Assembly: GCA_003561495.1 (NCBI GenBank)
Contig: PWWM01000180.1
Coordinates: forward strand, 1-14,517
Source: Gammaproteobacteria bacterium
Lineage (GTDB): Bacteria > Pseudomonadota > Gammaproteobacteria > Xanthomonadales > Wenzhouxiangellaceae
Direction: 5' to 3'
DNA length: 14,517 bases
In this document: positions 7,181 through 13,583 of the stretch, piece by piece
Layout: each line of letters opens with the position of its first letter
Position numbering within the stretch: position 1 is the stretch's first letter
Translations under genes and position numbers: made by a program
Notes under the pieces: model-generated
What the model was told of the DNA's origin: nothing
What the model saw: only the letters and a program-made list of their open reading frames with translations
The model's database searches: none

Positions 7181-8545
7181 GTGCATGCGCTACTCTACAA
7201 GCGCGATCCGCGCGCGGCCTTTGGCTGGATCGCCGTCTGTGTGCTCGCGCCGGTGGCCGGGCCGGTGCTGTACCTGTTTTTCGGACTGAACCGTGTGCGA
7301 GGCCGTGCCCGGGATCTGGGATTGACCGAGTTTTCTCTCGGCTACGAGCGCGGTCATCGACTGGCCGAACTCCAGACCCTGCCGGACTCGCTGCAGGCAC
7401 AGTTTCGCAACCTCGCCCAGATCGGCCAGGGTTTGAGTCGCCACGGGCTGAGCGAGGGCAACCAGGTCGATGTACTGTTCAACGGCGAACAGGCCTACCC
7501 GGCCATGCTGAAAGCCATCGCCTCGGCCCAATCCCATATCCTCTTGTCTACCTACCTGCTTGACAATGACCGGACCGGCCGGGACTTCACGGAAGCCCTG
7601 GGCGAAGCGGCCGGACACGGTGTGGATGTGCGTGTCCTGCTCGATGGGTTTGGCGACTGGTACTCCTGGCCGCGAAGCAGCCGACGATTAACACGGGCCG
7701 GCTTGACGGTGGCGCGTTTTCTGCCACCACAGCTGTTTCCACCATCGCTGGCCATCAACATGCGCAACCATCACAAGACCCTGGTCGTTGATGATCGGAT
7801 CGGCTTTGCCGGCGGCATGAATATCGGTGACCGGCACCGTCTTGAGCTTGAAAACAACCCCCGCCCTACTGCCGATGTGCACTTTCGTATCGAGGGCCCG
7901 GCCGTGGCGCAGTTACGGGAGGAGTTCCTGCGCCTGTGGCGATTCTCCACCGGACAAGACGACGCGCCACCCGGGTTGCCTTCTCCACCTGCCGGCACCC
8001 TGCTGTGCCGGACCGTCACCGATGGTCCCGACGAGGACCTGGACCGCCTGACCATGCTGCTGACCGCCGCCATTGCCGAAGCACGCGAGTCGGTACGCAT
8101 CATGACGCCGTATTTTCTGCCGCCGCGCGAGTTGATCGGCGCCATTCAGGCGGCCTGCGTTCGCGGCGTCAAAGTGACCGTGATTCTGCCGGAGAAGAAC
8201 AACCTGCCCTACGTGCACTGGGCCACCCGCAATATGCTCTGGGAAATTCTGTTTCGCGGCGCCCGGGTGACTTACCAACCCCCTCCCTTCAACCATACCA
8301 AGCTGTTTGTCGTTGACGGCTATTACAGTCTGGTCGGCTCGGCCAACTGGGATCCGCGCAGCCTGCGGCTGAATTTTGAGCTGCAGGTCGAGGTCTATGG
8401 CCGCAAGTTCGCCGCCGGCCTGATCGATTACTTTGACCGGGCGGTCGAGGCCGGTCGCGAAGTCACGCTGGAAGAAGTCGACGAACGCAGCCTGCCGGCC
8501 CGGCTACGGGATTCATTCTGCTGGTTGTTTGCCCCGTATCTTTGA
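7181..8545 (+). CDS. Cardiolipin synthase-like phospholipase D family protein
   Basis: 454 residues from the only canonical start (GTG). Two HKD motifs mark a phosphatidyltransferase-type phospholipase D: His197-Lys199-Asp204 in HHKTLVVDD and His372-Lys374-Asp379 in HTKLFVVDG, each followed by the family's GG/GS-x-N segment (GGMNIGD, GSANWDPRS). A membrane helix lies at about 14-35 (FGWIAVCVLAPVAGPVLYLFFG) and is followed by NRVRGR, as in bacterial cardiolipin synthases, which join two phosphatidylglycerols in the inner membrane. Family members usually have an earlier helix. In this frame the codons before GTG read LNPETLILILFHAILAPLTA, exactly such a helix, but upstream to the stop at 7055 there is no ATG, GTG or other TTG. 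The true start may therefore be CTG at 7121 or another non-standard codon. No Shine-Dalgarno is clear at either place. Family certain, exact substrate inferred. Confidence 0.88.
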   Translation: MHALLYKRDPRAAFGWIAVCVLAPVAGPVLYLFFGLNRVRGRARDLGLTEFSLGYERGHRLAELQTLPDSLQAQFRNLAQIGQGLSRHGLSEGNQVDVLFNGEQAYPAMLKAIASAQSHILLSTYLLDNDRTGRDFTEALGEAAGHGVDVRVLLDGFGDWYSWPRSSRRLTRAGLTVARFLPPQLFPPSLAINMRNHHKTLVVDDRIGFAGGMNIGDRHRLELENNPRPTADVHFRIEGPAVAQLREEFLRLWRFSTGQDDAPPGLPSPPAGTLLCRTVTDGPDEDLDRLTMLLTAAIAEARESVRIMTPYFLPPRELIGAIQAACVRGVKVTVILPEKNNLPYVHWATRNMLWEILFRGARVTYQPPPFNHTKLFVVDGYYSLVGSANWDPRSLRLNFELQVEVYGRKFAAGLIDYFDRAVEAGREVTLEEVDERSLPARLRDSFCWLFAPYL

Positions 8546-8670
8546 GGGTAGTGCCCGAACTCGATTCAGAGCACGTTGTCGCGAAAGGAACAATAAGAGA
8601 AGTCCACAGAGTCTTCAGTCCCGTTACCGGGCTCGCTGTCGCTGTACAAACAGGATGGGAGTTTGGAGAA

Positions 8671-8710
8671 GCATCGGGTGGTATCCGACCGCTCACGGCC
8701 TGACCGGGTG
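8671..8710 (+). repeat. 40-bp inverted repeat, left copy
   Basis: Matches the reverse complement of 8848-8887 at 35 of 40 positions. It starts GCATCGGGTGGTAT and ends CTGACCGGGTG. The flanks outside the 40 bp do not match. Read in one frame, both copies give IGWY-x-T-x-HGLTG, so the unit may come from a coding fragment or may simply be a dispersed genomic repeat. Confidence 0.75.
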
Positions 8711-8847
8711 AACGCCTGAGTCGATCATTCGCAACTTCGTGGCCTTGGGGTCGGTAACGTCTGCGAGTTGCCGATAGCAAGGGGAGTGGCTTCGATCTCA
8801 AGATCGGTGGCATGGATAGTCCGGGAAGAACTTACTGCCCGCCGCCG

Positions 8848-8887
8848 CACCCGGTCAGTCCGTGATCGGTCAAATACCACCCAATGC
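8848..8887 (-). repeat. 40-bp inverted repeat, right copy
   Basis: Reverse-complement partner of 8671-8710, 137 bp away. On the minus strand it begins GCATTGGGTGGTAT and contains two direct copies of TGACCG spaced by 9 nt. The differences from the left copy are five substitutions and no indel, so the pair arose from one unit by inverted duplication or by two insertions. Confidence 0.75.
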
Positions 8888-9222
8888 GACAGTTAAGAGA
8901 AGGTTGAGGATTATGGCGGGGGCTTCGATCCAGCTCCCCCATCATCCAACTCCTACCCGACAAGCGACGAGTGGGCTTGACCGGGGCCGTGGTCGAGGTG
9001 ACGGAAGCGGGCACAATCCATCCGTTCTTCGAGCACCCGAGAACCCTACTAAGGGCAATTCACTATCCATCGGATCAAACGCAATTCGCTTGGCACCAGA
9101 ACGCCCCTGAACTCAAACAATCGATTATGCCGTTCACCTTGAGCGCGGCACCGGGCAAGGTCACTCGGCGCCCTGCCCCCAAAAACTCCAGCCCGAGCCA
9201 AACAAACCCCGATGATCACATC

Positions 9223-9240
9223 AAACCACTTCGGTGGTTT
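9223..9240. terminator. UUCG-capped hairpin
   Basis: AAACCAC (9223-9229) and GTGGTTT (9234-9240) form a perfect 7-bp stem closed by C(TTCG)G, one of the most stable RNA tetraloops on the plus strand. The stem ends in TTT but a longer U-tract is lacking. It lies 678 bp after the phospholipase D stop, so it would only matter for a long transcript or an unseen small RNA. Confidence 0.45.
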
Positions 9241-9312
9241 CCAGGGCTCTTGGCTTGTTTGAAATCCTGCGATGCAGTGATCAGACCAAGCACAGGAACC
9301 TGTTTGATGAGA

Positions 9313-9375
9313 GACACAGAAAATAAATAAGCAAGTTACTTCTTTGCTCTGTGTCCTCTGTGCCTCCGTGGTGAA
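9313..9375 (+). repeat. Dispersed CTCTGTG-type intergenic repeat
   Basis: GACACAGA (9313-9320) is repeated in inverse at 9348-9355 (TCTGTGTC). The right part runs on as CTCTGTGTCCTCTGTGCC then TCCGTGGTGAA to 9375. On the opposite strand it reads as the HHGGTEDTE peptide, a spurious product I recall from many unrelated bacterial genomes carrying this repeat. It ends 46 bp before the NERD gene start, and frames beginning inside it should not be taken as coding. Confidence 0.65.
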
Positions 9376-9421
9376 GTCTTGGGTTTGTTCCCCGAGAAAC
9401 CGGGTATGGCACAATGGGCCG

Positions 9422-10207
9422 ATGGCCGATTGTCGATACCTGACCGAGTATGCAGCGCTGGCGCATCATCGTCGCGAGATGGAGATGTTGAAACGTCGCC
9501 AGCGGCAACGACTGGGACTGGGAATACTGGTTGTCGGGGCGGTCACTGTTGGCGGCTACCTGGTCATGCCGCCCCTGGGTCTCATGCTGGCCGGAATTGG
9601 CGCCATGGCGCTGTTCTTTGCCGCGATCACCGGTGGATCCTCGGTGCCGGCGCATGTGCTCAGTGGCGTGGAGGGCGAGGTGCGCACGCTCAAGGCGCTC
9701 AAGGCCTTGCCGGATGACCATGTGTTGTTCAATCAGGTCATGATCCCCGACCCGCGCCTGCCCAACGGCGAACGCGAACTGGATTTCATTGTGGTCACTC
9801 CGGCCGGGATCAGCATCATCGAGGTCAAGAACACCCCCGGCATCATCTACGTCGATCCCGACAAGAAGCGCTGGCAGACGGCCCGAAGGGCCGGCTGCGG
9901 TAGCCGCCCCGGCTGGAACGCGCTGGACAACCCGGTCAGACAGATCACGGCCCAGGCCGAGGCGCTGGATCGCTGGCTGCTCAGCCATGGCCTGACGGTC
10001 AATATTCAGCCTGTGGTCTGTTTCGCCAACCCCGGTGTCATCATCGAGAACTCCGACCGCTCCGGAATCCCTGTGACCGTGCCGGAGATGCTCAGCCAAA
10101 CAATTCCAGCGAACAGGCGAACCACTCAGTCCCTGTCGGGCCAAGTTCGGAAACGAGTCGCCAGACTGATTTCGGGGGAACGAAAAACCCTGAGCCGGGC
10201 CGCCTGA
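9422..10207 (+). CDS. Membrane-anchored NERD domain protein
   Basis: 261 residues. The N-terminal part has a basic stretch (22-31) and two hydrophobic helices (about 32-50 and 52-70). A NERD (nuclease-related) domain follows at about 80-205. It shows GVEGE (82-86), the Asp121 of ELDFIV, Glu134-x-Lys136 in IIEVKN, and the NPVRQ segment with Gln174. This is the D...ExK layout of the restriction-endonuclease-like fold, so a metal-dependent nuclease is possible, but most NERD proteins are uncharacterised. The tail (230-261) is basic. I start at the ATG giving MADCRYLTEY. The frame extends 26 codons further upstream, but those lie in the dispersed repeat. No strong Shine-Dalgarno is visible. The protein stands alone, convergent with the beta-helix gene over a shared hairpin. 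The absence of recognisable partners argues against a typical defence operon. Confidence 0.85.
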   Translation: MADCRYLTEYAALAHHRREMEMLKRRQRQRLGLGILVVGAVTVGGYLVMPPLGLMLAGIGAMALFFAAITGGSSVPAHVLSGVEGEVRTLKALKALPDDHVLFNQVMIPDPRLPNGERELDFIVVTPAGISIIEVKNTPGIIYVDPDKKRWQTARRAGCGSRPGWNALDNPVRQITAQAEALDRWLLSHGLTVNIQPVVCFANPGVIIENSDRSGIPVTVPEMLSQTIPANRRTTQSLSGQVRKRVARLISGERKTLSRAA

Positions 10208-10213
10208 AACGAA

Positions 10214-10237
10214 ACGGGCCACCCGAAGGTGGCCCGT
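10214..10237 (-). terminator. Bidirectional intrinsic terminator between convergent genes
   Basis: ACGGGCCACC (10214-10223) pairs perfectly with GGTGGCCCGT (10228-10237). On the minus strand the loop is TTCG closed by C-G and the stem is followed by TTTCGTTTC, a good terminator for the beta-helix gene that stops at 10265. On the plus strand it lies 6 bp after the NERD stop but lacks a U-tract. Confidence 0.8.
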
Positions 10238-10264
10238 CAAACACAGGTCAAGACTAAACGACAA

Positions 10265-12472
10265 TCATCCGGCGGCACGCCGCGAACGCCGAACCAGAAT
10301 CGTGGCCAGCAGCATCAGCACGGCCAGAAAAGCCAGGCCCGGCAGACTGAAGATCGGGACTGCGAGGGGTGCCACAGCCGGAATCCCGAGACCGATGGCG
10401 CCGAGAATCGGTGATTCCGGGTTGATCGGGTTACCGTCATAGTCCACAGTCGGCTGACCGGGCGCGCCGGGCGTACCCGCCATGGCCAGCAACGGGGAAT
10501 CCGGACTCAGACGACACTCATCGAGGTCCTCGAAGACTGGATCGATGGAGGTGTTGCCGCCCTGGGTCAGATCGGCCGTGCAATCGGGATCGTCGGCACA
10601 CAGGTGAGCCAGGTCAGCAAAATTGTTGCTGAATAGGTTGATTTCGCTACCTTCATCGTCGGAAATGGTGCCACCTGACCAGTAATAACTGCTGTTGGAA
10701 CCGGCATGCAGGTCCTCGATGAACAGATCGTCGCCCAGGCCGGTATCCGGATCCGCCGAATTGCCCCACATGATGTTGTTGTAGATATTGGCCACGGCTG
10801 GAAGATCGAAGGAATCACTGGGATCATTATCATCGGTACCCCATTCATCGTCAGAAAGCTGGATATAGGCCACTACGCCACCGCCGTGGCCACTAGGCCG
10901 ATCCCGATCCGCGGCGAAGCCAGCAACGGCGACATTGTTGCAGACACTGTTATTGATGAAATTCACGGTTCCATCATCCGTGTACAGGTAAGCGCCACCT
11001 CCGCCCCCCTGAGAAACGTGCCCTTCAAAGTTGCTTTGCACGTGGCCCTCGCTGGCATTGCCGGAAAACACACTGGCGGTCACGTCAACCCGATGGCGTG
11101 GCGAGCGCAACTGCAGCCCGCCGCCTTCGCCCTTGGCGGAATTGTTCTGGAAAAGATTGCGGGTGAGAACAGCGTCCCCGAACACATTGCGAGTGAATAT
11201 GTGCAAGCCACCGCCATCGGCGGCATCGCTAAACTCGCGATCCTCCACCAGTCGCGTTTCATTGCCGATGAATTGATTGTCAACCACCATCATGTTGCCC
11301 CACAAATGCGCTCCGCCGCCGTCGCCGCCATGAACGATGTTTTCACGAAACAGGTTGCGCTCGATCATCCAGATCGATCCGCCAACCAGAATGGTATCAG
11401 CGCCACCGGTGTCGTTTCCGACTCCGGCATCGGCCCATGACTCGAAATATTCGACCTCCACGGCCCAAGGTGAATTACTGTTGGGGCAGCTCGGCGTATT
11501 AGCGGCGCCGGACTGACCCAGCCCGAAAATGCCCTTGCCGGAAAGCCCGCCGCCATCGGTACCCCAAATGGAAGGGGAACCCGATGGATTGACATCCGGT
11601 CCGGCCTGATTGGCAATGAATTCGTTGTCGGCGATCGTCACCAGACCATCGCGGGCGCTGACCTTGGCCCCGCCCCCGGACTGCGTTGTACGAGTGCCCA
11701 GGGTTCTTGCCGTCAATCCACCGGTGTCGGTCAATGAAATATCGCAAGTGGCCGGGTCGAAGAAGAAATCGAAGGCGGCCATTCTGCGTGTTTCATTGCC
11801 TTCGAATAGACTGTTTGCCAGGGTGATACCTGCACTGCCACATGACTTGTGCAGCTTGGCGCCGCCACCCTCATGACCGGAGTTGTCCTCGAATCGATTG
11901 TTTTCGACAACGATTTCGGATTGATAAACCTTGATAGCCAGACCGCCGGCATCCTCTGACGCGTCTACAAACGAGCAACTGGTGCCACTGCCATCACGTT
12001 GCACCGGGATCTGCTGGACATGGCCATTGCGCACAGTCACGTTCTCTACAGTGATCGTGGCACCGGAGTCATCGTTGTCGTTGGCGATTTCCGTACCCCC
12101 CAGCGGCTGATCCCAGCAAACAGTGCCGAAACGATCGTGGCGGATGTGCAGAACCTGATGCTCGTCATTACCGTCGAGAATGGTCGCTCCCGCGCCGGCG
12201 CCGGTGATGGTCAGCGAATGCGCTTGCGCGCCGCTGTTGCAGGCGGGCCTGACCACGTAGGTAAACGGCATGTTGCCGTTGCCGCTGATATTGAAGGTGC
12301 CCGCAGCCAAGGTGATGACCGAATCATTACCGGATGCTACGGCATCGTCCAGGCAACTCTGGAACTGGGCGGCAGTCGAGGCGCTGCAAGTATGCTGCGC
12401 CATTGCTGGTCCGGCCAGCAAACCGAGCGCACAAAGCGCCAGAAAGGTGTGGATTGCCGACTTCGATTTCAT
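10265..12472 (-). CDS. Secreted right-handed beta-helix protein with choice-of-anchor Q region and C-terminal anchor
   Basis: 735 residues from ATG. A signal peptide covers 1-25 (cleavage after AMA, giving QHTCSAS). A long parallel beta-helix follows, made of repeated N-x-F-x-x-N and GGG-containing coils (for example NRFEDNSGHEGGGA and NLFQNNSAKGEGGG). Then comes a choice-of-anchor-Q-like end (about 555-700: NIYNNIMWGN, SIDPVF, SPLLAMAG, DYDGNPI). The last 37 residues have VPIFSLPG (about 705-712), a hydrophobic helix and RRSRR, resembling an IPTL-CTERM-type sorting tail. The product is probably exported and held in the envelope; adhesin or polysaccharide-related roles are guesses. The start has GGGGAG (12482-12487 on the complement) 9 nt upstream. 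A TTG nine codons earlier is in frame but overlaps this ribosome site. Transcribed from a strong-looking promoter, divergent from the DUF4097-like gene. Confidence 0.85.
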   Translation of the reverse strand: MKSKSAIHTFLALCALGLLAGPAMAQHTCSASTAAQFQSCLDDAVASGNDSVITLAAGTFNISGNGNMPFTYVVRPACNSGAQAHSLTITGAGAGATILDGNDEHQVLHIRHDRFGTVCWDQPLGGTEIANDNDDSGATITVENVTVRNGHVQQIPVQRDGSGTSCSFVDASEDAGGLAIKVYQSEIVVENNRFEDNSGHEGGGAKLHKSCGSAGITLANSLFEGNETRRMAAFDFFFDPATCDISLTDTGGLTARTLGTRTTQSGGGAKVSARDGLVTIADNEFIANQAGPDVNPSGSPSIWGTDGGGLSGKGIFGLGQSGAANTPSCPNSNSPWAVEVEYFESWADAGVGNDTGGADTILVGGSIWMIERNLFRENIVHGGDGGGAHLWGNMMVVDNQFIGNETRLVEDREFSDAADGGGLHIFTRNVFGDAVLTRNLFQNNSAKGEGGGLQLRSPRHRVDVTASVFSGNASEGHVQSNFEGHVSQGGGGGAYLYTDDGTVNFINNSVCNNVAVAGFAADRDRPSGHGGGVVAYIQLSDDEWGTDDNDPSDSFDLPAVANIYNNIMWGNSADPDTGLGDDLFIEDLHAGSNSSYYWSGGTISDDEGSEINLFSNNFADLAHLCADDPDCTADLTQGGNTSIDPVFEDLDECRLSPDSPLLAMAGTPGAPGQPTVDYDGNPINPESPILGAIGLGIPAVAPLAVPIFSLPGLAFLAVLMLLATILVRRSRRAAG

Positions 12473-12481
12473 GATCAGGTT

Positions 12482-12487
12482 CTCCCC
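12482..12487 (-). promoter_or_regulatory. Ribosome binding site of the beta-helix gene
   Basis: GGGGAG on the coding strand, 9 nt before the ATG at 12472. It fixes this start against the in-frame TTG at 12499. Confidence 0.7.
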
Positions 12488-12557
12488 GTGAGGTGACAAA
12501 TGAGTGAAAAACCCGGAGCCTGTCGAACCTTGAATCCGAGCCTTTCAGCACCATTAC

Positions 12558-12586
12558 AATATCAACGATTGAATGTCAAATGTCAA
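12558..12586 (-). promoter_or_regulatory. Promoter of the beta-helix gene
   Basis: On the minus strand a perfect -35 TTGACA (12581-12586) is followed after 17 bp by GATATT (12558-12563; 4 of 6 to TATAAT). A second TTGACA (12574-12579) follows one base after the first, as part of a short direct repeat. The predicted start is near 12551, giving a leader of about 80 nt. Confidence 0.5.
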
Positions 12587-12625
12587 CCTGTGTGCCTGCG
12601 CGATCTCTGCGTCCTCGATTGAGTA

Positions 12626-12654
12626 ATGACATCGGGCTCAAATTGAACTATCCT
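12626..12654 (+). promoter_or_regulatory. Promoter of the DUF4097-like gene
   Basis: ATGACA (12626-12631; 5 of 6 to TTGACA), a 17-bp spacer and TATCCT (12649-12654; 4 of 6 to TATAAT). Transcription would begin near 12661, about 25 nt before the ATG. It is back to back with the minus-strand promoter, so one regulator could control both genes. Confidence 0.45.
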
Positions 12655-12685
12655 GAACCGACGGAATTGTTGCGGGCTTTCTGAA

Positions 12686-13543
12686 ATGCTGCGAATGAGA
12701 CATCTCTACTTTCTTGCGATATTTACCTTCCCCCTGGCCGGGATCTCGGCTGGCAGTCTGACCTGCACAGAGCCGGGAGCTTTTGAACAGGCCGTTGATG
12801 CCGGCGAAATCAGGGTTTTACGCCTGGACACCGGCAGCGGCGTTCTTCGCCTGCGTGGCAGCGACGAGATCGACGAGATTCGGGTCAGCGGGCAGGCCTG
12901 TGCACTGGATCCCGAGATGCTTGCCGATTTCAAACTGGTCCTGGAGCCGGTGGATGGTGTCCTGACCTTGACTGATCGCATGCCTGACGGCGCCAATCAT
13001 CCCGAGGCGTCCTTTGCCAAGCTGCACATGGCGCTGAACGTGCCTCGTCGGCTCGCCATCGAAGTCACCACCCAGCGTGAGCCCGTGCACATCAACAACA
13101 TCGCCTCGCTCAAGATCGACAAAGAACGTGGAGAGTTGAATATCGAAAATGTCGATGGTGATGTCGAGGTGACTTCGAGGTTTGGTGACCTGACCATCCG
13201 CAACGTCGGTGGCAATGTGACCCTGAGCCGCGATCGCGGTGAAACCATCATCGAGGGCGTTCGCGGAAACGTGGTGGTGGAGAGATCCCTGCGCGGCAAT
13301 ACCCTGTTTCGCGACATCGGTGGCGATCTGCACATCTCCAAGGAGCGCGGCAACATTGCCGCCGTCAATGTGGCTGGTGACCTGGTCGTTCGCGATCGTC
13401 AGGAAGGACGCCTGACCTATGACAACATTGGCGGCCGAGTGGACGCAACCGAGCCGACCGGCATTCCGGCTGAGGTGCTGGCACGCGAGGACGAGGATGA
13501 CGACAACGGCAAGGGCCCACCGCACCTGAGAGGCGACAACTGA
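12686..13543 (+). CDS. Exported DUF4097-like beta-strand repeat protein
   Basis: 285 residues. A signal peptide (1 to about 22, ending GISA) has no lipoprotein box. The middle of the protein is a beta-repeat of about 20 residues. Turns of the type N-V-x-G-D/N alternate with short strands: IENVDGDVEV 153-162, IRNVGGNVTL 171-180, IIEGVRGNVVV 188-198, FRDIGGDLHI 208-217, VNVAGDLVV 227-235 and YDNIGGRVDA 245-254. This pattern is that of DUF4097 proteins, a beta-solenoid family of unknown activity. The C-terminus is acidic (EDEDDDN, 268-274). Met4 is an alternative start and no clear Shine-Dalgarno is seen. The permease gene begins 40 bp downstream in the same direction, so the two probably share a transcript. 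Divergent from the beta-helix gene. It is probably periplasmic or surface-exposed, and no specific role can be given. Confidence 0.78.
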   Translation: MLRMRHLYFLAIFTFPLAGISAGSLTCTEPGAFEQAVDAGEIRVLRLDTGSGVLRLRGSDEIDEIRVSGQACALDPEMLADFKLVLEPVDGVLTLTDRMPDGANHPEASFAKLHMALNVPRRLAIEVTTQREPVHINNIASLKIDKERGELNIENVDGDVEVTSRFGDLTIRNVGGNVTLSRDRGETIIEGVRGNVVVERSLRGNTLFRDIGGDLHISKERGNIAAVNVAGDLVVRDRQEGRLTYDNIGGRVDATEPTGIPAEVLAREDEDDDNGKGPPHLRGDN

Positions 13544-13583
13544 GTCGATACCGTTCGGCAAGGCGACCGGTCAGGTACAAGTT

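Larger units (their letters stand above)
8546..9421. other. 876-bp region without a convincing gene
   Basis: The open frames here are short, have no recognisable domains, and no plausible start with a ribosome site. Composition is more mixed than in the neighbours. It holds an inverted pair of 40-bp repeats (8671-8710, 8848-8887), a UUCG hairpin (9223-9240) and a CTCTGTG-type repeat (9313-9375). It may be remnants of small repeats or a decayed insertion. I could not recognise a transposase or integrase fragment. Confidence 0.6.

Noticed and set aside
6968..7186. 73-codon N-terminal extension of MetK
   Set aside because: The extension shows no MetK homology and would overlap the region needed for the divergent promoters. 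MSAYLFTSES is the standard beginning.
8671..8887. Integron attC site or complete insertion sequence
   Set aside because: I see no RYYYAAC/GTTRRRY core pair in the right places, no transposase frame in the 137-bp core and no clear target duplication.
8971..9330. 119-codon plus-strand frame in the gene-poor region
   Set aside because: It starts at GTG without a ribosome site, reads through the UUCG hairpin and ends in the dispersed repeat; the protein has no recognisable feature.
9344..9421. Upstream start for the NERD gene
   Set aside because: These 26 codons lie in or next to the dispersed CTCTGTG repeat, and the ATG at 9422 gives a sensible N-terminus before the first helix.
10706..11440. 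244-codon plus-strand frame antisense to the beta-helix gene
   Set aside because: It is a shadow of the repetitive beta-helix coding sequence; it has no signal, domain or ribosome site.
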